Shown piece by piece: positions 1 through 8,124 of a stretch of DNA of 64,000 nucleotides. How positions within the stretch are numbered: position 1 is the first letter of the stretch; every line of letters begins with the position of its first letter. The notes beneath the pieces were generated by a model that worked only from the letters and a program-made list of their open reading frames with translations, made no database searches and was not told the origin of the DNA. Source of the DNA: Alcaligenaceae bacterium SAGV5. Lineage in GTDB: Bacteria > Pseudomonadota > Gammaproteobacteria > Burkholderiales > Burkholderiaceae_B. Position numbers and translations under genes: made by a program. Location: assembly GCA_009360345.1 (NCBI GenBank), contig SPDP01000001.1, forward strand, positions 930,001 to 994,000. The letters are read 5' to 3'.

Positions 1-145
1 CAGCGCCGCGTCCGATGACGACACCCACTGGATGTCGGTCACGCTGCACTGCGCGCCGCACCTGCGCGGTGCCTTGAATTCGGTCGCGCTGGGGCTCGGG
101 CGCTATCCCGACGTCCAGCGCGTGCATTACGAACAACTGCAATAA
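1..145 (+). CDS. 3' end of a truncated gene, possibly MgtC-like
   Basis: The reading frame is open from the left edge and ends at the TAA at 143-145, giving 47 visible residues. The tail has the pattern L-G-R-x-P-x-V-x-x-V-H-Y. The C-terminal domain of the MgtC/SapB protein encoded next (L-G-R-x-P-x-I-x-x-V-F-W) has the same pattern and spacing, so this could be the end of a tandem paralogue. The fragment is too short to assign firmly, and its start lies outside the window. It is followed by 90 bases containing a hairpin. Confidence 0.45.
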   Translation, partial: SAASDDDTHWMSVTLHCAPHLRGALNSVALGLGRYPDVQRVHYEQLQ

Positions 146-146
146 A

Positions 147-164
147 CGCGGCGGCAAAGCCGCG
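147..164. terminator. Short GC hairpin after the first gene
   Basis: A perfect 6-bp stem (CGCGGC/GCCGCG) with a 6-base loop begins two bases after the upstream stop codon. It has no T tract, so it may only weakly terminate or protect the 3' end. The remaining bases to 235 hold the MgtC ribosome binding site and no recognisable riboswitch. Confidence 0.3.
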
Positions 165-235
165 CTATCCTTCGGACGGTACTCGACCACCCGGTGCCGT
201 CCCATTCAGATCGACGACAAGAACAACGAGGTCCC

Positions 236-952
236 ATGAAGGCAATCGCCAATATCCAGACGCTGGATCTGCTCGACACGCTCGTCAGCCTGACGACCGC
301 GTTCATCCTGGGGGCCCTGGTCGGGTTGGAGCGGCAGTACCGGCAGCGCACGGCGGGCCTGCGGACCAATGTGCTGGTGGCGCTGGGCGCCGCCATCTTC
401 GTGGACATGGCCATGCGCATCGCGGGCTCGGACGGCGCGGCGCGGGTAGCCTCCTACGTGGTCTCGGGCGTCGGTTTCCTGGGGGCCGGGGTCATCATGC
501 GGGAAGAGGGCAACGTGCGCGGCCTGAATACCGCCGCCACGCTGTGGGGATCCGCCGCGATCGGCGCCTGCGCGGGCGCGGACCTCATCGCCGAGGCGGT
601 GCTGGCCACGATCTTCGTCCTCGCCGCCAATACGCTGCTGCGGCCGGTGGTGAACACCTTCAATCGCCAGCCGGTGGATGTCCTGTCGTCCGAGGTGACG
701 AGCATCATCCACGTCATCACCGGCACGGCCCACCGCAGTGCCGCGCTGACGGCGCTCGAGTCCGAGCTGGAGGAGGCGAACTACCCGCTGGCCGACCTGG
801 AGGTCGTGCCCTTCGGCGACGAAGAGATCGAGATCAAGGCCACGCTCATGGCCACTTCCATCCATGGCAGCGACCTGGACCGCATTACCGACAAGCTGGG
901 CCGCAATCCCGCCATCGCCCAGGTATTCTGGGCGCCCAGCACTTCCGACTGA
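236..952 (+). CDS. MgtC/SapB family membrane protein
   Basis: This 238-residue protein has the MgtC/SapB fold. The first hydrophobic helix leads into the family signature GALVGLERQYRQRTAGLRTN. Three further membrane segments follow, including GVGFLGAGVIMREEG and GLNTAATLWGSAAIGA, and then a soluble ACT-like C-terminal domain from about residue 150. MgtC proteins act in the inner membrane and are linked to magnesium limitation and F1Fo-ATPase regulation in pathogens; the role here is not shown. The ATG at 236 follows a GAGG ribosome binding site by 4 bases and precedes the first membrane helix. The in-frame upstream ATG at 194 has no such site. The gene converges on an orphan ATP synthase epsilon-like gene only 6 bases away. 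Confidence 0.85.
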   Translation: MKAIANIQTLDLLDTLVSLTTAFILGALVGLERQYRQRTAGLRTNVLVALGAAIFVDMAMRIAGSDGAARVASYVVSGVGFLGAGVIMREEGNVRGLNTAATLWGSAAIGACAGADLIAEAVLATIFVLAANTLLRPVVNTFNRQPVDVLSSEVTSIIHVITGTAHRSAALTALESELEEANYPLADLEVVPFGDEEIEIKATLMATSIHGSDLDRITDKLGRNPAIAQVFWAPSTSD

Positions 953-958
953 GGCAGG

Positions 959-1342
959 TCAGCGGCCGCGCTTGAGTTCCAGGCTCGTCACGAGTTCGGC
1001 GCGGGCGGCCGCATAGCGCATCGCGTCCAGGCGGTCATGCATGCGCTCGCGCGCCGCGGCGCGCGCCTGTTCGGCCCGGACATCGTCGAGTCCGGTGGTA
1101 CGCACGGCGGTGTCGGCCAGGACCGTGATGCCCCGCGGCATGACTTCGGCCAGGCCGCCCGATACGTAGACGTATTCATCCCCTTCGGCCCGCCGGATGG
1201 TGATCATTCCTTCCTTGAGCAGCGTCAGCAGGGGAATGTGGCCGGGCAGTATCCCCAGCGATCCGTCCTTGCCCGGGAGCTGCACATAGCTGCCTTCGCC
1301 CGAGAAGATGGTTGCCTCCGCATTGACGATGTCTATCTGCAT
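959..1342 (-). CDS. Orphan F1 ATP synthase epsilon-subunit-like protein
   Basis: The 127-residue product begins MQIDIVNAEATIFSGEGSYV and contains GKDGSLGILPGHIPLLTLLKEG, the beta-sandwich signature of F1 epsilon (AtpC). A helical Ala/Arg-rich C-terminal domain follows. In intact atp operons this gene follows atpD; here no other ATP synthase gene is near, and upstream lies a divergent PadR gene. The ATG at 1342 has an AAAGGA site on its own strand and matches the usual N-terminus, so the longer frame to 1405 is not used. It may be a second, separately expressed epsilon copy or a relic of an alternative ATPase operon. Its proximity to MgtC, a family that can target F1Fo-ATPase, is noted without functional proof. 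Confidence 0.8.
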   Translation of the reverse strand: MQIDIVNAEATIFSGEGSYVQLPGKDGSLGILPGHIPLLTLLKEGMITIRRAEGDEYVYVSGGLAEVMPRGITVLADTAVRTTGLDDVRAEQARAAARERMHDRLDAMRYAAARAELVTSLELKRGR

Positions 1343-1518
1343 GATGTCCTTTTGGCCCGGCGGGCCCGGCCATCCGGTGCCCGCTTTTTGAGCCGGGTAT
1401 TTCAAAGCCAGTCGCCACGCGGCTCCCGCCGCGCCGTCTCCATGCTATCCCCAAGCTTGTCCACAGAAGTGGTGGATAAACCACCAAACCGTGCATCTCC
1501 GTTTGGCAGCCGATTTTT

Positions 1519-1557
1519 TATGTCTTAAGATATGTCGTAAGATATGTTTTTAGATAT
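1519..1557. promoter_or_regulatory. Probable PadR (YqjI-like) operator
   Basis: An AT-rich block in a GC-rich setting carries a near-perfect palindrome, ATGTCTTAAGATAT (1520-1533). A second overlapping TAAGATATG half-site and a third TTAGATAT half-site follow. It lies 32 to 70 bases before the PadR start codon. Palindromes of this composition are typical targets of PadR-type autoregulators. The region from 1343 to 1588 otherwise holds no gene. Confidence 0.6.
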
Positions 1558-1588
1558 TCCATGGCCTGGAACAGGCCGGAGGGCAGCC

Positions 1589-2134
1589 ATGCAACGCCAT
1601 GACATTTCACCGGGTGGACGCGGCCTGGGCCTGCGCCCGGGGCGCAGGCTCGCCGCCGAGGACCTGCAGCTCATCCTGCTGGCGTTGCTGGAGGAAGAGC
1701 CGCGCCACGGCTATGAACTGATCAAGCAATTGTCCGAGCGCTCGTCGGGGTTCTACAGCCCCAGTTCGGGCATGGTGTATCCCGCGCTGGCCTACCTGGA
1801 AGACGTGGGCCATGCCGTGGTCACCGTGGAAGGCACCAAGAAACGCTATCGGTTGACCGACGAAGGCAGCGCCTGCCTGGCGCGCCATCGCGGCCAGGCC
1901 GAACGCATCCTGGCCGACCTGGCCAAGGTGGGGGCGCGGATGGCCCAGGTGCGCCGGGTGTTCGACGGCGAGGACGGCCTGGACACCATCGCGCCGGGCA
2001 CGCCCGAGGACCTGATGCTGGCGCGCTATGGCCTGAAGCAGGCGTTGCACCAGGCGGGCGCCTGTGAGGGCGGCGAGGCCCTGCGCATCGCCGCCATCCT
2101 GAGACGCGCCACGGCCGAGATCCTGGGCAAGTAG
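1589..2134 (+). CDS. PadR family transcriptional regulator, YqjI-like
   Basis: This 181-residue protein has an N-terminal winged-helix PadR domain (about residues 22-105), including HGYELIKQLSERSSGFYSPS and SGMVYPALAYLEDVG, followed by an alpha-helical dimerisation tail. The gene directly downstream encodes a siderophore-interacting ferric reductase. This mirrors E. coli YqjI, a metal-responsive repressor of yqjH. Unlike YqjI, the short N-terminus (about 21 residues) has no His/Cys-rich metal-binding extension, so metal sensing may differ. The ATG at 1589 is preceded by GGAGGG at 5 bases. The earlier in-frame ATG at 1544 lies inside the operator-like repeats and lacks a ribosome binding site. 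Autoregulation through the 1519-1557 palindrome is inferred. Confidence 0.85.
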   Translation: MQRHDISPGGRGLGLRPGRRLAAEDLQLILLALLEEEPRHGYELIKQLSERSSGFYSPSSGMVYPALAYLEDVGHAVVTVEGTKKRYRLTDEGSACLARHRGQAERILADLAKVGARMAQVRRVFDGEDGLDTIAPGTPEDLMLARYGLKQALHQAGACEGGEALRIAAILRRATAEILGK

Positions 2135-2168
2135 CCGCCCCTCCAAACATCATCCTGGAAAATTCACC

Positions 2169-2984
2169 ATGGAAAAAACCGAACGCGCGGTGCGCCGCGT
2201 CCGCCACGAACTGAAGTTCCGCCTGCTGCGCGTACGCGCGGTGCGCAAGGTCACGCCCCGCCTGCTGCGGGTGACGCTCGAAGGCGAGGACCTGGCCGGC
2301 TTCGCCAGCGCCGCGCACGACGACCACGTCAAGCTGTTCTTTCCCGCGCCCGGCCAGCAGCGGCCGGTGGTGCCGACGCCCGGGCCCAATGGCATGGTGT
2401 TCCCCGAGGGCCAGCCCCGTCCGGCGGCGCGCGACTATACGCCGCGCCGGTACGACGTCGCGGCGGGCGAACTCGATATCGAGTTCGCCCTGCATGGCGA
2501 CGGCCCCGCCGCCGAGTGGGCGGCGCGCGCCGAAGCGGGACAGTACCTGGGCGTGGGCGGTCCGCGCGGCTCCTTCGTGCTGGAAGGGGACTTCGACGGT
2601 TATCTGCTGGTGGGCGACGAAACCGCGCTGCCGGCCATCGCCCGCCGCCTGGAAGAACTGCCCGAGGGCGCGCGCGCCGTGGTCGTGGCCGAGGTGGCCG
2701 ACGTGGCCGAAGAACAATCGTTCGACACGCGGGCCGACGTGGCGGTCCGCTGGGTCCATCGCGACGGCGTGGCGCCCGGGCGTCCGGAACTGCTCGCGCA
2801 GGCAGTGGCCGAGCTGGGCAAGCCCCAGGGCGACTGGTATGCCTGGGTCGCGGCCGAATCCGGGGTGGCCAGGCGCGTGCGCCAGGTCCTGGTGGAGAGC
2901 TGGCAACTGCCCAAGGAGTGGATCAAGGCCGCCGGCTACTGGAAGCTCGGCGCCGCTGCCACTCACGACAAGCACGAGGATTGA
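2169..2984 (+). CDS. Siderophore-interacting protein, FAD-dependent ferric reductase (YqjH/ViuB family)
   Basis: The 271-residue protein has the SIP layout: an N-terminal FAD-binding beta barrel containing RDYTPRRYD, the phosphate-binding GGPRGSFVLEG loop, and a C-terminal NAD(P)H-binding half starting LLVGDETALPAIARRLEE. It ends with the family GYWKLG motif. Proteins of this family reduce ferric siderophores in the cytoplasm to release iron. The gene starts 34 bases after the PadR stop with a GGAA site and is probably cotranscribed with that regulator. This suggests iron- or metal-linked repression. There is no siderophore receptor or biosynthesis gene nearby. Confidence 0.88.
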   Translation: MEKTERAVRRVRHELKFRLLRVRAVRKVTPRLLRVTLEGEDLAGFASAAHDDHVKLFFPAPGQQRPVVPTPGPNGMVFPEGQPRPAARDYTPRRYDVAAGELDIEFALHGDGPAAEWAARAEAGQYLGVGGPRGSFVLEGDFDGYLLVGDETALPAIARRLEELPEGARAVVVAEVADVAEEQSFDTRADVAVRWVHRDGVAPGRPELLAQAVAELGKPQGDWYAWVAAESGVARRVRQVLVESWQLPKEWIKAAGYWKLGAAATHDKHED

Positions 2985-2988
2985 AAGC

Positions 2989-3900
2989 ATGCGCGCGCAA
3001 CGCTCCGCGGCCGTCGTGGCCACGACGGTGAAAGACCTGCCGTGCTGGCGCCTGGTGTCGCCGCACGGCGAGGCGCTGGTGGCGCGCCAGGGCGCGCAGG
3101 TGCTGTACTACGCCCCGACCGGACAGCCCCCGGTGGTGTGGCTGAGCGACCAGGCGGAATTCCGGACCGGTTCGTCGTTGCGCGGCGGGATTCCCGTCTG
3201 CTGGCCGTGGTTCGGCCAGTTCGACCGCAATCCCGAACTTGTCCGCGCCATGCTGGCGCCCGGCGCCGATGCGCCGGCCCATGGCTTCGCGCGGGCGCTG
3301 GATTGGCAAGAGTGCGGCGCGCGGGTCGAGGGCGACGCCGCGTGCCTGCGGCTGCGACTGGACCTGCCCGCCGGCCACGGCGGCTGGAACCACGCGGCCG
3401 TCGCGACGCTGGATATCCGCCTGGACGATGCGCTCACGCTGACCTTGTCCACCCGCAACACGGGCCCGGGCACGCTGGCCCTGAGCCAGGCGCTGCATAC
3501 CTACTTCGCCGTGAGCGATGCGCGCGAGGTGGCGATCGAAGGCCTGGATGGCGCGGCCTATGTCGATACCTTGAGAGACTGGACGCCGCAGGTGCAGGAG
3601 GGGCCGCTGTCCATCCAGGGGGAAACCGACCGCATCTACACCGGCCTGTCCGGGCCGATGCAGATACGCGATCCCGGATGGCGGCGAACCGTCGAGATCC
3701 AGGCGTCGGGTTCGCGTTCGGCCGTGGTGTGGAACCCCTGGGTGGACAAGTCGCTGCGCCTGTCGCAGTTCCGTCCTGATGCCTGGCGCGACATGTTGTG
3801 CATCGAGACCGCCCGGGTCTGGGACGACGTGCTGGAACTCGCGCCCGGTGCCGCGGCGGACATGAGCGTAACGCTGCGCGCGGTGGGCTGGGGCGCCTGA
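2989..3900 (+). CDS. D-hexose-6-phosphate mutarotase (aldose 1-epimerase family, YeaD-like)
   Basis: This 303-residue protein belongs to the galactose-mutarotase-like superfamily. Recognisable parts are QGAQVLYYAP, the GGIPVCWPWFG motif typical of glucose-6-phosphate 1-epimerases, and the AHGFARALDW segment containing a catalytic His. The HTYFAVSD motif and a C-terminal VVWNPWVDK stretch follow. The reaction is anomer interconversion of hexose 6-phosphates in the cytoplasm. The ATG at 2989 follows GAGGA by 8 bases and lies 4 bases after the ferric reductase stop, so the three genes from 1589 may form one transcript. It converges on a Bug receptor gene after 5 bases. Confidence 0.88.
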   Translation: MRAQRSAAVVATTVKDLPCWRLVSPHGEALVARQGAQVLYYAPTGQPPVVWLSDQAEFRTGSSLRGGIPVCWPWFGQFDRNPELVRAMLAPGADAPAHGFARALDWQECGARVEGDAACLRLRLDLPAGHGGWNHAAVATLDIRLDDALTLTLSTRNTGPGTLALSQALHTYFAVSDAREVAIEGLDGAAYVDTLRDWTPQVQEGPLSIQGETDRIYTGLSGPMQIRDPGWRRTVEIQASGSRSAVVWNPWVDKSLRLSQFRPDAWRDMLCIETARVWDDVLELAPGAAADMSVTLRAVGWGA

Positions 3901-3905
3901 AGCCG

Positions 3906-4889
3906 TCAGTCGACCGTCGCGCCGGATTTTTTCACCACGGCCTCCCACTTGGGGATTTCCATCCTGACCAGGTCGGTGAATTCGGCCGGCGTGCTGGAGG
4001 TCGCTTCTATCCCCATGGCCGCCAGGCGGCGGCGCGCGGACTCCTCGGACATGCCGCGGACGACGGCGCCGTGCAATCGGTCCACCACCGCCGCGGGCGT
4101 TCCCCGGGGGGCCAGCAGTCCGAGCCAGTTCGAGACGTCGTAGCCGGGCAGGCCGGCCTCGGCGATGGCCGGCACCTCAGGAAGCGCGCTCATGCGCTTG
4201 AGGCTGGTGACGCCCAGCGCGCGCACCTTGCCGCTGCGTATGTGCTCGGCATACACCGCGTACGAATCGAAAGTCATGGACACACGGCCCGCCAGCACGT
4301 CGTTCAACAGCGGCGCGCTGCCCTTGTAGGGGACATGTAGCAGCCGCACGTCCGCCATCGAGGAAAACAGCGCGCCCGACAGGTGACTGGAGCTGCCGTT
4401 GCCGGCCGAGCCGTAGGTCAGGGCGCCGGGCTGTGCCTTCGCCAGCGCGATCAGCTCTTCCACGGTCTTTGCCGGCACCGAGGGATGGACGACCAGTACG
4501 CGCGGCGTGGTGTGGGTCAGGCTGACGTATTCGAAATCCTTGATCGGGTCGTAGCGCAGCTTGGGATACAGCGAGGGATTGATGGCCTGTGTGCCCATGG
4601 TGGCGAAGAACAGCGTGTAGCCGTCCGGGGCCGCGTGGGCCACGGCCTCGGCCGCTGTCGTGCCGCCCGCGCCGCCGCGGTTCTCGATCACCACTTGCTG
4701 ACCCAGTTGTTCGGTCAGCTGCTGCGCCAGTCCGCGCGCCATGATGTCGGCGGCGCCTCCCGCCGGAAAAGGCACGACGAGCCGCAGGGCGTGGTCGGGA
4801 AAGCCGGCGGCACCCGCGCCGCCGGCCACGGCCAGCAGGAGCGCCGCCTGCTTCAGCGCCAGGCCGGCGCGTCGTCGATGAAAACCCAT
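3906..4889 (-). CDS. Bug/TctC family periplasmic solute receptor
   Basis: A signal peptide (about residues 1-27: Arg-rich start, Ala/Leu core) precedes a 300-residue binding protein. It carries the Bug hallmarks VVPFPAGGAADIMAR, PDGYTLFFATM and LHVPYKGSAPLLNDVLAG. Such receptors bind carboxylated solutes in the periplasm and serve tripartite tricarboxylate transporters or act as sensors. No TctA/TctB genes adjoin it. The ATG at 4889 is 6 bases from GGAGGAG; the ATG two codons earlier abuts the site directly and is less likely. Its substrate cannot be read from context: the upstream same-strand neighbour is an MFS exporter 156 bases away. Confidence 0.88.
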   Translation of the reverse strand: MGFHRRRAGLALKQAALLLAVAGGAGAAGFPDHALRLVVPFPAGGAADIMARGLAQQLTEQLGQQVVIENRGGAGGTTAAEAVAHAAPDGYTLFFATMGTQAINPSLYPKLRYDPIKDFEYVSLTHTTPRVLVVHPSVPAKTVEELIALAKAQPGALTYGSAGNGSSSHLSGALFSSMADVRLLHVPYKGSAPLLNDVLAGRVSMTFDSYAVYAEHIRSGKVRALGVTSLKRMSALPEVPAIAEAGLPGYDVSNWLGLLAPRGTPAAVVDRLHGAVVRGMSEESARRRLAAMGIEATSSTPAEFTDLVRMEIPKWEAVVKKSGATVD

Positions 4890-5045
4890 GGACATCTCCT
4901 CCGTTGTGGTTCTTTTCAGGTGGTCGGCCATACTTTAGGAGGAGGATCCGGGCCCGCCTATCGCCGGGCCATCAAAGCTGTTATGCGTCCCGTGGCCAGG
5001 GTCCATTCCCGGCCTGCACGAGGCTCCTTTTATCGGGAACTGGCC

Positions 5046-6236
5046 CTAGGCCAATTGGCGATGCCGCCCCGCGTACAGGCCGAACACGGCCTGGGCGCAG
5101 GCGAAGACCAGGCAGATCAGCAGGGCGACCGTCCATCCGCCCGTCATGTCGTGCACCGCGCCGATGGCCGTGGGGCCGCCCGCGGCCAGCAGATAGCCCA
5201 CGGCCTGGGCCATGCCGGACAGCGCGGCCGCCTGCTGCGCGTTGCCGACACGCAGGCTGACGAAGGCCAGCCCCAGGATGATGGAAGCGCCGCCGCCGCA
5301 GCCATACAGGATGGCCCACGCCGCGGCCCAGGACGGCGCGGCCAGCAGGCCCAGCAGGGCCACGATGGAAAGGCCCGAGCAACCGACCGCCAGCCAGCGC
5401 TGGTCGCGCACCCGGCGCACCAGCGCCAGCAGCGGCAGGCCGACGACGGCCGAGGCGATCTGCAGCATGCCATGGACCGAACCGGTCGAACCCGGCGGGT
5501 AGCCCGCGTCGTGCAGCATCGAGGGCAGCCAGCTGGAAACGATGTAATAGACCAGCGAGTTCAGGCCAAGGAAAAGGGTGATCTGCCACGCCAGCGCCGA
5601 TTTCCAGACCGGCCGGGGGCGGGCAGCCGGGCCGGCCGGTGCCGCGGCCGGGGCGGGGGCCCGCAGTTGCGGCAGCCAGATGAGGGCGCTGGCGACGGCC
5701 AGCACGACGGGGGCGAACAGGGCCAGCGGCCATCCGGGGCCGGCGGACCAGAGCGCCAGCGGCACGGCGATCATCGAGGCCAGGCCCGAGGCCACGCCCA
5801 TCGTCAGCGCATAGGCGGAGGTCAGGCTGGCGATGCGCCCCGGGAAATCGCGCTTGAGCAGGCTGGGCAGCAGCACGTTGCCGAAGGCGATCGCGCCGCC
5901 GATCAGCACGGTGCCGGCGAACAGGGCCCAGGTCGCGCCCGAGGACCGCAGGCACAGGCCCGCCACCAGGGTCAGCAGCGCCGCCATCAACGTGCGCTCC
6001 AGTCCGTGGCGGCGGGCGGCCAGCGCGGCGATGGGAGAACCGGCGGCAAAGGCCAGCAGGGGCAGGGTGGTGAGCAGGCCGGCCTGGGCGGCGGTCAGGT
6101 CCAGGCTGGTTCGGATCATGTCCAGCACGGGCGCCACGCCGGTGACCGGGCCGCGCAGGTTGGAAGCGATCAGCAGGATGCCGGCGACGAGCCAGGCCTG
6201 GCGGGACAGGGAACTTGGAGCGGAAAGCGGAGCCAT
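5046..6236 (-). CDS. MFS transporter, CynX/NimT family
   Basis: The 396-residue protein has about 12 predicted membrane segments. The signature ILLIASNLRGPVTGVAPVLD near the N-terminus is typical of the CynX/NimT branch of the major facilitator superfamily (cyanate transporter, 2-nitroimidazole exporter). An AraC-type regulator is transcribed divergently, as in the E. coli nimR-nimT pair, which supports a NimT-like drug or anion exporter. The ATG at 6236 begins at the natural N-terminus but has a weak ribosome binding site. The upstream in-frame ATG at 6335 would add a non-hydrophobic stretch across the divergent promoter and start inside the other gene's leader. Substrate is unproven. Confidence 0.85.
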   Translation of the reverse strand: MAPLSAPSSLSRQAWLVAGILLIASNLRGPVTGVAPVLDMIRTSLDLTAAQAGLLTTLPLLAFAAGSPIAALAARRHGLERTLMAALLTLVAGLCLRSSGATWALFAGTVLIGGAIAFGNVLLPSLLKRDFPGRIASLTSAYALTMGVASGLASMIAVPLALWSAGPGWPLALFAPVVLAVASALIWLPQLRAPAPAAAPAGPAARPRPVWKSALAWQITLFLGLNSLVYYIVSSWLPSMLHDAGYPPGSTGSVHGMLQIASAVVGLPLLALVRRVRDQRWLAVGCSGLSIVALLGLLAAPSWAAAWAILYGCGGGASIILGLAFVSLRVGNAQQAAALSGMAQAVGYLLAAGGPTAIGAVHDMTGGWTVALLICLVFACAQAVFGLYAGRHRQLA

Positions 6237-6340
6237 GGGTGAAGCAGTCGGAAAGGATACCCATGGACTGTAGGCATTTTGCGTATGTCTGTCTTTGGAT
6301 AAAATGACAATAAATTGCCAAAACCAGCCAATCACTCGCC

Positions 6341-7138
6341 ATGCCCGCTTTCGAAGCCGCCTTCGCCGAGTTCGATCCCGACGCCACCGTCGCGCCAGTG
6401 GTGGCGGTGCACCTGACGGCCCGGCAGCGCCGCAGCGAACAACCGGTGCACCGGCATCGCAAGGGCCAGTTGATCCTGGCGCTGCGGGGCTCGGTCACCT
6501 GCCATGTGCCCACCGGGCTCTGGATGGTGCCGCCGCAATGCGGGGTATGGATTCCACCTGGCATGGCGCACAGCAACCGGGTGTCGCAGCACGGCCAGGT
6601 CTGCCTGCTGTTCGTCGAGCCGGACACGGCCCCGCTGCCCGAGGTGTGCTGCACGCTGTCGATCTCGCCGCTGCTGCGCGAACTGATCCTGCACCTGGCC
6701 GCCGAATCCACCGACTACCCGCCGGATGGACCGACCCACCGCCTGGTGGGCGTATTGCTGGAACAACTGGGGCGCATGCCCACCGAGCAACTGCACCTGC
6801 CCGTGCCCGCCCATAGCCGCCTGCGCCGCATTGCCGACGCGCTGGCATCCGATCCCGCGAATCGCAGTACCGTGGCCGGATGGGCGCAGCAGGTGGCGAT
6901 GAGCGAGCGCAGCCTGGCCCGGCTGATCAAGGCTGAAACGGGCATGAGTTTCGGTCGTTGGCGCCAGCAACTGCACGTCATCGTCGCGCTGCAACGCCTG
7001 TCCGCCGGCATGCCCGTGCAGCGCGTGGCGATGGACCTGGGCTACGAGTCGGTCAGTGCCTTCATCACCATGTTCAGGAAGGCCATGGGCAAGCCGCCCG
7101 GCCGCTACCTGGCAGAGCGCAACCGGGGCGAAGGCTAG
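6341..7138 (+). CDS. AraC family transcriptional regulator, NimR-like
   Basis: This 265-residue regulator has an N-terminal cupin-like sensor domain (HRHRKGQLILALRGSVTC and VWIPPGMAHSN) and a C-terminal double helix-turn-helix AraC DNA-binding domain. The latter includes AQQVAMSERSLARLIKAETG and VAMDLGYESVSAFITMFRKA and ends GKPPGRYLAER. This architecture matches E. coli NimR/YeaM. It is divergent from the NimT/CynX-like exporter across 104 bases that contain an AT-rich ATAAAAT -10-like element near 6298. It most likely represses or activates that exporter and itself. Confidence 0.87.
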   Translation: MPAFEAAFAEFDPDATVAPVVAVHLTARQRRSEQPVHRHRKGQLILALRGSVTCHVPTGLWMVPPQCGVWIPPGMAHSNRVSQHGQVCLLFVEPDTAPLPEVCCTLSISPLLRELILHLAAESTDYPPDGPTHRLVGVLLEQLGRMPTEQLHLPVPAHSRLRRIADALASDPANRSTVAGWAQQVAMSERSLARLIKAETGMSFGRWRQQLHVIVALQRLSAGMPVQRVAMDLGYESVSAFITMFRKAMGKPPGRYLAERNRGEG

Positions 7139-7180
7139 GGCGCGGTATCATCGCCCGCTGATCGATTTCCGGCCACGACC

Positions 7181-8089
7181 TTGGACCTCTCGCTGCTCTG
7201 GATTCCCGCCACGCTTATCGCCGCCGCCGCGCAAACGGCGCGCAACACCATGCAGCACCGGCTGACGGAGACGCTGGGCACACTGGGCGCGGCCCAGATC
7301 CGTTTCCTGTACGGCCTGCCCTTCGCCCTGGTGTTCCTGGCCGTGGTGCTGGCGGTGGGCGGAGACTCCCTGCCGCATGTCGATGCGCGGTTCCTGCTGT
7401 ATTCGGCGGCAGCTGCCGCGGCACAGATCCTGGCAACGGTGCTGATGCTGGCCACCATGCAATTGCGCAACTTCGCGCTCAGCACGGTCTACGTAAAGAC
7501 CGAGCCGGTGCTGGTCGCGGTCTTTGCCGTGGCCGTGCTGGGAGACCCCCTGTCGGCGCTGGGCGCCTGCGCCGTGCTGGTGGCGACGGCGGGCGTGGTC
7601 GTCATGTCGTGGAAACCCGGCGCGGGGGCGGGCGGCAACTGGCGTCCGGCGCTGCTGGGCATCGCCTCGGGCGCCTTCTTCGCCTTGTCGGCGGTGGCGT
7701 TTCGCGGTGCCATCGTGTCGCTGGACAGCGGTTCGTTCGCGACGCGCGCGAGCGTGACGCTGGTAGCGGGACTGGTCATGCAGACGGGCGCGCTGGTGCT
7801 TTGGCAGGCGCTGTTCCGGCGCGACGTGCTGCGCGGCGTGCTGGCGCATTGGCGCTCGTCGCTGCCGGCGGGATTCATGGGGGCCTTCGCGTCCCAGTGC
7901 TGGTACATCGGCTTCGCGCTGACCTCGGCGGCCAACGTCCGTACGCTGGGCCTGGTGGAAGTCCTGTTCGCGCAGTTCGCTTCGCGGCGGATCTTCGCCC
8001 AGCATGCCAGCGGCCGCGAACGCGGCGGCATGGTGCTGGTCGTGCTGGGGCTGATCCTGCTGCTGTATGGCACGCGAGGCGGATCCTAG
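7181..8089 (+). CDS. EamA/DMT superfamily permease
   Basis: The 302-residue product has about ten hydrophobic segments in two repeated halves, typical of drug/metabolite transporters. Segments include LWIPATLIAAAAQTARNTMQ at the start and GASGAFFALSAVAFRG-like helices in the middle. The only start placing the first helix at the N-terminus is the TTG at 7181. It has no strong ribosome binding site, so expression may be low or coupled to the AraC gene 42 bases upstream. Substrate is unknown. It converges on azoR, with 35 bases between them. Confidence 0.8.
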   Translation: MDLSLLWIPATLIAAAAQTARNTMQHRLTETLGTLGAAQIRFLYGLPFALVFLAVVLAVGGDSLPHVDARFLLYSAAAAAAQILATVLMLATMQLRNFALSTVYVKTEPVLVAVFAVAVLGDPLSALGACAVLVATAGVVVMSWKPGAGAGGNWRPALLGIASGAFFALSAVAFRGAIVSLDSGSFATRASVTLVAGLVMQTGALVLWQALFRRDVLRGVLAHWRSSLPAGFMGAFASQCWYIGFALTSAANVRTLGLVEVLFAQFASRRIFAQHASGRERGGMVLVVLGLILLLYGTRGGS

Positions 8090-8124
8090 GCGGCGCGCCC
8101 CCGGATCCGGCCCGAATTCCCGTC

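Noticed and set aside
4383..6242. A 619-residue plus-strand frame rich in Gln/Gly/Arg
   Set aside because: It overlaps the MFS and Bug genes in antisense; low-complexity composition only.
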